From: Hyphomonas sp. | GTDB lineage: Bacteria > Pseudomonadota > Alphaproteobacteria > Caulobacterales > Hyphomonadaceae | DNA: 5,223 bases | Assembly: GCA_003486945.1 (NCBI GenBank) | Contig: DNFL01000013.1 | Location: 1 to 5,223, forward strand | Direction: 5' to 3' | Translations under genes and position numbers: made by a program | Shown: in pieces, positions 1 through 4,691 of the stretch | Layout: each line of letters opens with the position of its first letter | Numbering within the stretch: position 1 is the first letter of the stretch | The notes under the pieces: generated by a model | The model's database searches: none | Told to the model about the DNA's origin: nothing | Seen by the model: only the letters and a program-made list of their open reading frames with translations

Positions 1-1
1 G

Positions 2-334
2 GCGGCGATCTCCAACGAGCAGATGCGGCTTTTGGAAACAAAAGATACCGGCGCTTTCATCGTCGATCTCTGGGCCCCGTGGTGCGGCCCTTGCCGTATG
101 ATGGCGCCCGCTTACGAGGCGGCTGCGGCTTCGCTCCAAGACCGAATCCGCTTCTTCAAGATCAACACCGACCAGCATGCCGACGCCGCGGTACGTCTGA
201 ATCTGCGCGGCATTCCCACTCTCATCGCCTGGCAAGGCGGCCAGCGCATCGCCAACCAGCCCGGCGCGCAGACCGGGCCAGCGCTCGAACGCTGGATCCG
301 CAGCCTCTTCAGCCTCTCTTCAAATCCTACCTGA
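2..334 (+). CDS. Thioredoxin-domain protein, 5' end cut off by the window
   Basis: This is a thioredoxin-fold protein, a cytoplasmic thiol-disulfide reductase by family. The frame is open from base 2, before the first ATG at 23. The Cys-Gly-Pro-Cys active site is only 20 residues after that ATG, against about 31 in E. coli TrxA, so the true start probably lies just outside the window. Counting from the ATG, the visible parts are the core strand FIVDLWAPW, the active site C21-G-P-C24, the family Pro29, an FKINTD strand around 45-50, and the cis-proline loop GIPT (Pro65) followed by a glycine turn. No signal peptide is visible in what remains. The stop is followed after 21 nt by the DUF2892 gene on the same strand, so the two are probably co-transcribed. 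The domain call is very secure; the exact subfamily (TrxA, TrxC or operon-specific) is not, because the N-terminus is missing. Confidence 0.93.
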   Translation, partial: AAISNEQMRLLETKDTGAFIVDLWAPWCGPCRMMAPAYEAAAASLQDRIRFFKINTDQHADAAVRLNLRGIPTLIAWQGGQRIANQPGAQTGPALERWIRSLFSLSSNPT

Positions 335-355
335 TCCTTATACGGAGCATCCCCC

Positions 356-559
356 ATGAACCTCGACCGCGCCGTTCTCGCCTTTGCCGGCCTCATCGTC
401 CTTGCCAGCCTGTCACTTGGATACTTCGTTTCCGAATACTGGTACCTGCTGACAGCCTTCGCTGGCCTCAACATGTTGCAAGCCGCCTTCACAGGCTTCT
501 GCCCCGCAGCCCTGATCTTCAAAGCGATCGGCGTCAAGGAAGGCTGCGCGTTCAAGTAG
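356..559 (+). CDS. DUF2892 (YgaP-type) two-helix inner-membrane protein
   Basis: A 67-residue membrane protein matching the DUF2892 family, the transmembrane module found alone or fused to rhodanese domains as in E. coli YgaP. Two hydrophobic helices are visible, about residues 6-25 and 30-50. They are followed by the characteristic tail with FCPAA (Cys49) and GVKEGCAF (Cys64). The two conserved cysteines and the thioredoxin gene just upstream suggest a role in sulfur or thiol chemistry at the membrane; that is inference, since the function of stand-alone DUF2892 proteins is not settled. A GGAG at 344-347 sits 8 nt before the ATG and supports this start. The gene is followed by a strong hairpin at 597-627 and probably ends the operon. 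Confidence 0.88.
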   Translation: MNLDRAVLAFAGLIVLASLSLGYFVSEYWYLLTAFAGLNMLQAAFTGFCPAALIFKAIGVKEGCAFK

Positions 560-596
560 GTCAGCGATCGCCTGCAGGGCATCTTTTCTGAAAGGC

Positions 597-627
597 AGTC
601 CGGCAGCGATCGAACTGCTGCCGGACT
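597..627 (-). terminator. Hairpin terminator between convergent genes
   Basis: A perfect 11-bp inverted repeat (597-607 with 617-627) encloses a 9-nt loop. It lies between the end of the + strand DUF2892 gene (559) and the end of the - strand small ORF (633). Read on the - strand the stem is followed by CCTTTC, a short imperfect U-run. On the + strand no T-run follows. It is therefore most likely a rho-independent terminator for the - strand small-ORF operon and possibly a bidirectional one. Confidence 0.6.
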
Positions 628-632
628 GGAAT

Positions 633-785
633 TCAGCGCCCGCGCAGGCGCTTAGCGGCCTCATGCTTCCGAATTCGGCCTCCGGAAGGAGCCCGACCAA
701 CCGCGCGGATACGGCCTTGCTTGCGGGCGAGAGCGGGTTTGGTTTGCGCCCCGAACAGCATATCGAAGTCAGCAGGCGAAAGCAT
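633..785 (-). CDS. Small basic hypothetical protein, second gene of a two-ORF unit
   Basis: A 50-codon ORF that I do not recognise. It starts MLSPADFDMLFG and becomes strongly basic toward the end (GRIRKHEAAKRLRGR). It has no membrane segment or cysteine. Its ATG begins one base after the TGA of the upstream small ORF, an arrangement typical of translational coupling. A GGGAGG at 795-800 lies 9 nt before the start, inside the upstream ORF. The stop falls 5 nt before the convergent hairpin. Codons look like those of the neighbours (mostly G or C in third positions). The basic tail could bind nucleic acid, but nothing proves function. A spurious ORF remains possible given its size. Confidence 0.42.
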   Translation of the reverse strand: MLSPADFDMLFGAQTKPALARKQGRIRAVGRAPSGGRIRKHEAAKRLRGR

Positions 786-786
786 C

Positions 787-948
787 TCAGCTCGCCTCCC
801 GCGTTACGATCCGCTTGCCTCTCTGCAGCCGCCGCCGGCGCCATGCCCGCCTCTCTTTCTGGTCAAAACGACTGGGGATCATGTCATTCAGCATCACCGA
901 AAGATGGTTCACGCCGGCATTGTCCTGATTGTGCTTCTGATTGCTCAT
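787..948 (-). CDS. Small hypothetical protein divergent from the LysR regulator
   Basis: A 53-codon ORF with an excellent Shine-Dalgarno: AAGGAG at 954-959, 5 nt before the ATG. The product has a polar, Asn/Gln-rich N-terminus (MSNQKHNQDNAG), a short hydrophobic patch (HLSVMLNDMIPS) and a very basic C-terminal half (KERRAWRRRR around 31-40). No signal peptide, transmembrane helix or cysteine is present. It reads away from the LTTR gene, and its start is 64 nt from a two-dyad operator that shares an identical 15-bp element with the carbonic-anhydrase promoter region in the same orientation. I infer that it belongs to the same regulon. The family is unknown to me. The RBS, the coupling to a second ORF and the hairpin terminator argue for a real gene, but its short length keeps confidence moderate. 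Confidence 0.52.
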   Translation of the reverse strand: MSNQKHNQDNAGVNHLSVMLNDMIPSRFDQKERRAWRRRRLQRGKRIVTREAS

Positions 949-1001
949 CCTGTCTCCTTTTCTGCCAAAGACTTTTCTCTGGCGTGAACCGGAATTGGGG
1001 A

Positions 1002-1031
1002 TTGAACCGCCATAGCTCCAATCTAAATAAT
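1002..1031 (+). promoter_or_regulatory. Putative sigma70-type promoter of the LysR gene
   Basis: TTGAAC at 1002-1007 and AATAAT at 1026-1031, spaced 18 nt, resemble -35 and -10 elements (4/6 and 5/6 matches). Transcription would start near 1038 and give a leader of about 24 nt without a clear Shine-Dalgarno. One operator dyad (1012-1026) lies in the spacer and touches the -10 box, and the other (1043-1057) lies just past the start point. Binding would therefore block this promoter, consistent with the autorepression common among LTTRs. Identified by eye only. Confidence 0.4.
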
Positions 1032-1057
1032 CACTCGATGCAATAGTTTCGGGTTAT
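1012..1057. promoter_or_regulatory. Two-dyad LTTR operator (site 1), LysR/small-ORF intergenic region
   Basis: Dyad one is ATAGCTCCAATCTAA at 1012-1026 and dyad two is ATAGTTTCGGGTTAT at 1043-1057. Both approximate the OxyR-type ATAG-N7-CTAT half-site, and their starts are 31 bp apart. The 15-bp dyad one is identical, including its seven central bases, to the dyad at 3437-3451 before the carbonic anhydrase. Its orientation relative to the - strand gene is also the same. The site sits between the divergent LTTR and small-ORF genes, the classic position for an LTTR operator controlling both. That the encoded regulator binds here is inferred. Confidence 0.72.
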
Positions 1058-1061
1058 CGAA

Positions 1062-2000
1062 ATGCGCCCTACTTTACGACAGATGCAGTATCTCGTCGCT
1101 ATCGCTGACACCGGCAAGTTCGGCGATGCGGCGAAGATGGTCAATGTCAGCCAGCCGAGCCTGTCGGCCCAGATCGCCGAAATGGAAGCCGCCCTTGGCG
1201 TCGTCCTGATTGAACGCTCGCGCCAGGGCGCCATGCTTACCCGTGCCGGTGAAGAATTCGTACGCCGTGCACGGATAATCCTGAAAGAGGTCGAAGACCT
1301 GAAAGCGGTTGCAAAGTTTGGCCGGGAAGATCTCACGGGCCGTCTGCGCCTCGGAATCCTGCCGACAATTGGCCCCTATCTCCTTCCGCATGCAGTACGC
1401 GATCTGCACGCACGCTTTCCCGCTCTCAGGCTCAGCGTTCGTGAAGAGCGTACAATCGATCTGGATGAGCACCTGCAGAGCGGCGAGTTCGATACCATCA
1501 TTTCGACACCTGAAGACCACCAGAATATCGGCCACGAGCACTTGTTCACCGAAAGCCTCTACATCTGCGCCGCGCCTGAAGATCCGCTATCGCAGGAGAA
1601 AGGCCCCGTCGCACTGATAGACTTGAAGGGACGCAGCCTTCTCACACTTGGCCAAGGGCATCGACTCAACAGCATCATCCAGCAGATCGCAGACGCATCT
1701 GGCGCTGAAGTCAGTCCGGAATACGAGGGCACATCGCTTGATGCCATCCGGTTGATGGCGGAAATGGGCGCTGGTGTCGCAATATTGCCAAGCCTTTATG
1801 CACTCTCCGAAGCGCGTCGGGACCGAAGCCTCTACGCGCGCCCCATAGCACATGAGCTTGCGCAACGGTCGGTTTCTCTGATCTGGCGCGACACATCTCC
1901 TTTGGCAACGAGCCTCAAGACGCTTGCGGCGCCCCTAGCCAAGGCGGCAGCTGGCATCCTCGCGCAGGAAGGCCGCCGTTTCGGAACGTCCGCATCCTGA
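1062..2000 (+). CDS. OxyR-like LysR-family regulator lacking the redox cysteines
   Basis: A 312-residue LysR-type transcriptional regulator of normal length. The winged helix-turn-helix spans about residues 5-63 (LRQMQYLVAI, then AAKMVNVSQPSLSAQIAEME). A linker helix runs to about 90, followed by a periplasmic-binding-protein-like effector domain from 93 on. It resembles OxyR closely: PTIGPYLLP at 101-109, LLTLGQGH at 193-200, and Arg276 in a WRDTSPL stretch. These keep the equivalents of E. coli OxyR Thr100, His198 and Arg266. However, the positions of the peroxidatic Cys199 and resolving Cys208 hold Arg201 and Ala210, and the only cysteine is Cys169. It should not sense H2O2 by the OxyR disulfide switch. 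An in-frame TAG at 1044 excludes a longer start. No good Shine-Dalgarno precedes the ATG. It is convergent with the DUF2490 gene with a 9-nt gap. It likely controls the nearby ATAG-N7-CTAT sites. Confidence 0.93.
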   Translation: MRPTLRQMQYLVAIADTGKFGDAAKMVNVSQPSLSAQIAEMEAALGVVLIERSRQGAMLTRAGEEFVRRARIILKEVEDLKAVAKFGREDLTGRLRLGILPTIGPYLLPHAVRDLHARFPALRLSVREERTIDLDEHLQSGEFDTIISTPEDHQNIGHEHLFTESLYICAAPEDPLSQEKGPVALIDLKGRSLLTLGQGHRLNSIIQQIADASGAEVSPEYEGTSLDAIRLMAEMGAGVAILPSLYALSEARRDRSLYARPIAHELAQRSVSLIWRDTSPLATSLKTLAAPLAKAAAGILAQEGRRFGTSAS

Positions 2001-2009
2001 GTTTCTTCG

Positions 2010-2666
2010 TCAGAAGCCAAAATCGATCGCAACAATCGGCGCGTGGCCGACGACATCTGGTCGATTGCTGAGAAAATCCTGTTGCCGCAGATAGCCGAAG
2101 CTGACCGACAAGCGATCTGACGCCTTGTATCCGAAGCCCACCTGGGTTCTCAGTCCGGTTAACCCTTCATCACCTGAAGGACTTGTGGCGCGCAAGGTCA
2201 GAAACAATTCTGCATCACTTCGGAAACTCCAGCGTTTTGCTTCGTCTAAGGGCACAGTGACACCAAGACGCGGCCTTACGCGCAAGCCAATCTGGTCGGC
2301 GCCATCGACAAACCGCTCTTCGATCCTGAGCCTCGTGCGCCAGATACCGTGACGTGTTGACAGCTGCTGTATCAGCCGGGTTTCGTCGGTTCCTCCATCA
2401 TTGATCCTGCGCTCGACCGCTCCGGACAGCGTCATTCCAGACCCGGTTTCCTGATTCAGCCAAAGACGGAAAAAGTACGTATCCGGACGGCCATCATCAG
2501 CGCTTCGCAAACGCTGCGCTGTTTCCAGTTCCACACTCCTCTGATTGTCCAGATCATGGCTGATCGAAGGATTCAGCCAGGTCTCGAAACCTTCATCGCT
2601 CGCAAAAGCCGGTGAATGTGCAGTCGCAACCAGGACAGCAGCAAGAATAGCGGTTGGCTTATACAT
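2010..2666 (-). CDS. DUF2490 family outer-membrane beta-barrel protein
   Basis: A 218-residue exported protein. Residues 1-22 form a Sec signal peptide (Lys3, hydrophobic core AILAAVLVA, cleavage after AFA). The mature part alternates polar and hydrophobic residues in repeated strands, and the chain ends in IDFGF with a terminal Phe, the usual signal for BAM-dependent outer-membrane insertion. The strand pattern, starting with an ETWLNPSISHDL segment, fits DUF2490, a family of small barrels of unknown function. It lies 116 nt downstream of the carbonic-anhydrase gene on the same strand, so both may share a transcript, although a hairpin (2714-2762) sits between them. A porin-like role that helps solutes reach the periplasmic enzyme is possible but is inference. 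Its Shine-Dalgarno is weak (ACGGA). Family call good, function open. Confidence 0.82.
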   Translation of the reverse strand: MYKPTAILAAVLVATAHSPAFASDEGFETWLNPSISHDLDNQRSVELETAQRLRSADDGRPDTYFFRLWLNQETGSGMTLSGAVERRINDGGTDETRLIQQLSTRHGIWRTRLRIEERFVDGADQIGLRVRPRLGVTVPLDEAKRWSFRSDAELFLTLRATSPSGDEGLTGLRTQVGFGYKASDRLSVSFGYLRQQDFLSNRPDVVGHAPIVAIDFGF

Positions 2667-2713
2667 CGGTCCGTGACCAGAATCTTAGGTTGGAGAGAGA
2701 TTGAAAATGCGTA

Positions 2714-2762
2714 GCTGGCCGCCGGAGCGGGCCGCTTTGCGCGAACCCACCCAGCGGCCAGC
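2714..2762 (-). terminator. Long-loop hairpin between carbonic anhydrase and DUF2490 genes
   Basis: A perfect 9-bp stem (2714-2722 with 2754-2762, GCTGGCCGC with its complement) closes a 31-nt GC-rich loop that can form further pairs. In the - strand direction it is followed a few bases later by ATTTTC. It could act as a partial terminator reducing DUF2490 expression relative to the carbonic anhydrase, or simply stabilise the upstream mRNA. The long loop and short T-run make a strong terminator unlikely. Confidence 0.4.
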
Positions 2763-2782
2763 CGTCTCAGGGGAGGACCCGA

Positions 2783-3388
2783 TTACTGCGCTGTATAGGG
2801 TAGTGAAGAGTGGTGGAGGATAATGCGCAGCGTGCCATTTTCATCGCGCAGATAGCCCCAAGTCTTGTCGACTGTGGTAACATTTCCGGCTTTGTTTGTG
2901 AGCATTACATTGCCCATGGAGATCGCTGTATCGCCATCAATGAAGATGCCGGCATTCTTGATTTCATAAGAGTCCCAACCATTCAGGGCAAAGCCCGCAT
3001 CGTTCGGGTAGTTCGCGTTGCCACCAACGAAGTAAGCGAGGGCGCCTTCACGCGTTGTGCGAAATGTTTGCGGCGCGACTGTCAGCGTCGGTTTGAAGAG
3101 AACAGGCCCCATCTGATAGCCATAGGCGCTGTCCAGTACTTCGCCGGCCAGTTGGGTTGCCGCGTCAATACCCTTCTCATCATAGGTGCGGGAAATGCTG
3201 ACAAGGGCGCTGCCCCACGCGTTCTGGGCCGCGATGACATCTGCTTCAGTGATCAGGGCAGGCGTTTCGGATGTCACAGCCGAATAATCTGCTGCAGCGG
3301 CGCCGGCGGAAGTTGATGCGCAGGCAGCGGGAACGGTCGCGATGGCGGCAATGAAAAGAGCAGCAACAGCGTTTTTGGAACGGATCAT
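2783..3388 (-). CDS. Probable secreted iota-class carbonic anhydrase (SnoaL/CaMKII-AD fold)
   Basis: Likely interconverts CO2 and bicarbonate in the periplasm. The 201-residue product has a signal sequence (RSK, then AVAALFIAAIATV). Cys23 after PAA could make it a lipoprotein, though Pro at -3 is atypical. The mature domain (about 45-200) carries motifs I associate with iota carbonic anhydrases of the CaMKII-AD/NTF2-like fold: ITEADVIAAQNAWG (46-59), GPVLFKPT (94-101), EGALAYFVGG (114-123), KTWGYLRDENG (175-185) and the terminal HHSSLP (192-197). From memory, structurally studied iota enzymes use Thr106, Tyr124, His197 and Ser199. Thr101, Tyr119, His193 and Ser195 here keep the 18-residue Thr-Tyr and 2-residue His-Ser spacings. 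The ATG at 3388 is preferred over an upstream ATG at 3466 because AGGAG lies 7 nt before it and the signal peptide then starts correctly. Homologues are, as I recall, often misnamed phosphoribosyl-AMP cyclohydrolase; no such motif is seen. It is divergent from sbtA. Confidence 0.8.
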   Translation of the reverse strand: MIRSKNAVAALFIAAIATVPAACASTSAGAAAADYSAVTSETPALITEADVIAAQNAWGSALVSISRTYDEKGIDAATQLAGEVLDSAYGYQMGPVLFKPTLTVAPQTFRTTREGALAYFVGGNANYPNDAGFALNGWDSYEIKNAGIFIDGDTAISMGNVMLTNKAGNVTTVDKTWGYLRDENGTLRIILHHSSLPYTAQ

Positions 3389-3436
3389 GGTCAGTCTCCT
3401 GATGATTGATGCCGAGCCAGATGGGCGAGAAGAAAA

Positions 3437-3482
3437 ATAGCTCCAATCTAAGTTTTGTCTGGACATAATAGTTTTTGACTAT
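3437..3482. promoter_or_regulatory. Two-dyad LTTR operator (site 2) before the carbonic anhydrase gene
   Basis: The gene-proximal dyad is ATAGCTCCAATCTAA at 3437-3451. The distal dyad, ATAGTTTTTGACTAT at 3468-3482, is a perfect ATAG-N7-CTAT. Their starts are 31 bp apart. The better dyad is distal and the weaker one proximal to the - strand gene starting at 3388, as expected for the recognition (about -65) and activation (about -35) sites of an LTTR-activated promoter. If the distal centre (3475) is at -65, transcription starts near 3410. No strong -10 or -35 box is visible, consistent with activator dependence. Confidence 0.78.
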
Positions 3483-3545
3483 GGGCTCTCGATAACGACC
3501 TGGCCCTACAAATCTCATAAACTCGTTAAACTAGAACTGCCCAGC

Positions 3546-3564
3546 CTTTTGATCTCGTCAAAAG
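3546..3564. repeat. Perfect inverted repeat in the carbonic anhydrase-sbtA intergenic region
   Basis: CTTTTGA-TCTCG-TCAAAAG: seven perfectly paired bases either side of a 5-bp centre. It lies roughly midway between operator sites 2 and 3 in the 305-bp divergent region. It does not resemble the ATAG-N7-CTAT dyads, so if functional it would serve another DNA-binding protein. The lack of GC and of a U-run on either side makes a terminator unlikely. Confidence 0.4.
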
Positions 3565-3580
3565 CGCACCCAAATCAATC

Positions 3581-3626
3581 ATAGTATGCCCCTATGAACC
3601 TGATCGGAAAAATAGTCTGGTCCTAA
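3581..3626. promoter_or_regulatory. Two-dyad LTTR operator (site 3) before sbtA
   Basis: The distal dyad, ATAGTATGCCCCTAT at 3581-3595, is a perfect ATAG-N7-CTAT. The proximal dyad is ATAGTCTGGTCCTAA at 3612-3626. The starts are again exactly 31 bp apart. The stronger dyad is distal and the weaker proximal to sbtA (ATG at 3694), mirroring site 2 on the opposite strand. With the distal centre (3588) at -65, transcription would begin near 3653, leaving a leader of about 40 nt. This fits activation of sbtA by an LTTR. Confidence 0.78.
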
Positions 3627-3693
3627 GTCCCGTATCGGAGCATCCGGCGCTCCCGGGGCTCACTGCGGGGCTTCGCTATCGCCGGGGTCCGCC

Positions 3694-4680
3694 ATGGACG
3701 TTGCCCTCTCCACACTGCTTTCGCCGATGGTGCTGTTCTTCGTTCTCGGTCTGGGAGCGGCGCTGCTCAAATCGCAAATGTCCATCCCGGAAGCCTTCGC
3801 GAAAGGCCTGGCGATCTATCTGATGATGTCGATCGGCCTTAAGGGCGGTGTCGAGATGTCCAAGAGCCACCTCAGTTGGGATATCGCTCTTGTCATTGCG
3901 TCCGGCATCGGGCTGTCGTTTCTCTTGCCCGTCATTGCCTTCAGCCTCATTCGCTTCACGACAAACTTGAACCGCACCGATGCAGCCGCGGCCGCAGCGC
4001 ATTACGGTTCAATTTCGATCGTCACCTTCGTCGCCGCGAGCCAGGCTGTCGCAGCATCCGGCCTTGTTGCATCGGGCTATCTTGTCGCCGTTGCCGCGAT
4101 GATGGAAGTGCCGGCGATCATCACAGCCTTGATCCTCGCGCGTAGTGGCAACGCGCCGCCGGCGCCGACGGCAGCGCACTTCACCTCAGAACGCACCGAA
4201 CTTGCGCGCGAAGTCTTGCTCAATGCTTCAGTTGTTGTTCTGCTTGGATCTTTGGCCATCGGATGGATCACAGGCGACGCTGGAATGGAGCGGATTGCGC
4301 CATTCTTCTTTACGCCTTTCCAAGGCGTGCTCTGCCTCTTCCTGCTCGACATGGGGCTTGCCGCAGGCCGCGGCCTTAGCAACGGCTGGCGGCAGCTTGA
4401 ACCTGGAACAATCCTCTTTGGCTTGTACATGCCACTCCTTTCCGCAGGCCTAGCATCTCTCGTCGCTTTTGCGAACGGAATGGCTGCTGGAGATGCTGCG
4501 CTACTGATCACGCTCGCTGCCTCCGCTTCCTATATCGCGGTCCCAGCAGCAGTCCGCCTTGCGCTTCCCAAGGCGCGCCCTTCCATTTATCTCACTTTGT
4601 CGCTCGGCATTACCTTCCCCTTCAATCTGATCATCGGCTTGCCTCTCTATCTCTGGCTCGGCCGGTTGGTTTCTGGATAA
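3694..4680 (+). CDS. sbtA: Sodium-dependent bicarbonate transporter, SbtA family
   Basis: A 328-residue, very hydrophobic inner-membrane protein that by family imports bicarbonate with Na+. Two similar halves are visible, each with about five transmembrane segments. The first starts LLSPMVLFFVLGLGAALLKS and contains IGLKGGVEM (47-55) and the signature HYGSISIVTF (103-112). The second contains LFLLDMGLAAG, ASASYIAVPAA (276-286) and GITFPFN (305-311). These are hallmarks of SbtA/DUF897 permeases. A polar loop near the middle separates the halves. It is somewhat shorter than the roughly 370-residue cyanobacterial proteins. The ATG at 3694 is preceded by a modest GGGG Shine-Dalgarno at 3684-3687 within a GC-rich leader. 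A PII-like gene follows after 11 nt, the standard sbtA-sbtB order, and an exported carbonic anhydrase diverges upstream. Substrate is inferred from family. Confidence 0.92.
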   Translation: MDVALSTLLSPMVLFFVLGLGAALLKSQMSIPEAFAKGLAIYLMMSIGLKGGVEMSKSHLSWDIALVIASGIGLSFLLPVIAFSLIRFTTNLNRTDAAAAAAHYGSISIVTFVAASQAVAASGLVASGYLVAVAAMMEVPAIITALILARSGNAPPAPTAAHFTSERTELAREVLLNASVVVLLGSLAIGWITGDAGMERIAPFFFTPFQGVLCLFLLDMGLAAGRGLSNGWRQLEPGTILFGLYMPLLSAGLASLVAFANGMAAGDAALLITLAASASYIAVPAAVRLALPKARPSIYLTLSLGITFPFNLIIGLPLYLWLGRLVSG

Positions 4681-4684
4681 GGAG
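4679..4684 (+). promoter_or_regulatory. Ribosome binding site that fixes the GTG start of the PII-like gene
   Basis: AAGGAG begins within the TAA stop codon of sbtA and lies 7 nt before the GTG at 4692. It selects this GTG rather than the internal ATG at codon 14 and ties translation of the two genes together. Confidence 0.75.
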
Positions 4685-4691
4685 TCAACTC

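Noticed and set aside
564..571. GCGATCGC palindrome resembling the cyanobacterial HIP1 repeat
   Set aside because: I noticed only this one copy, and the surrounding genes do not look cyanobacterial. A single 8-mer in GC-rich DNA is expected by chance.
413..844. Long - strand frame across the DUF2892 gene and the small ORFs
   Set aside because: It overlaps the well-supported DUF2892 gene, has low-complexity, frame-shadow-like composition and lacks its own Shine-Dalgarno. The two shorter - strand ORFs fit the signals better.
2647..2661. A further ATAG-N7 motif near the start of the DUF2490 gene
   Set aside because: The second half reads CTTA rather than CTAT or CTAA, it lies inside coding sequence, and no partner dyad exists 31 bp to either side.
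2783..3388. Phosphoribosyl-AMP cyclohydrolase (HisI), a name I recall being attached to relatives of this protein
   Set aside because: None of the HisI zinc-binding cysteine motifs are present; the only cysteine lies at the signal-peptide end. The fold motifs are those of the NTF2-like CaMKII-AD group.
3389..3466. N-terminal extension of the carbonic-anhydrase gene to an ATG at 3466
   Set aside because: The extra 26 residues would bury the signal peptide and run through the operator dyad at 3437-3451. The ATG at 3388 has AGGAG at the right distance.
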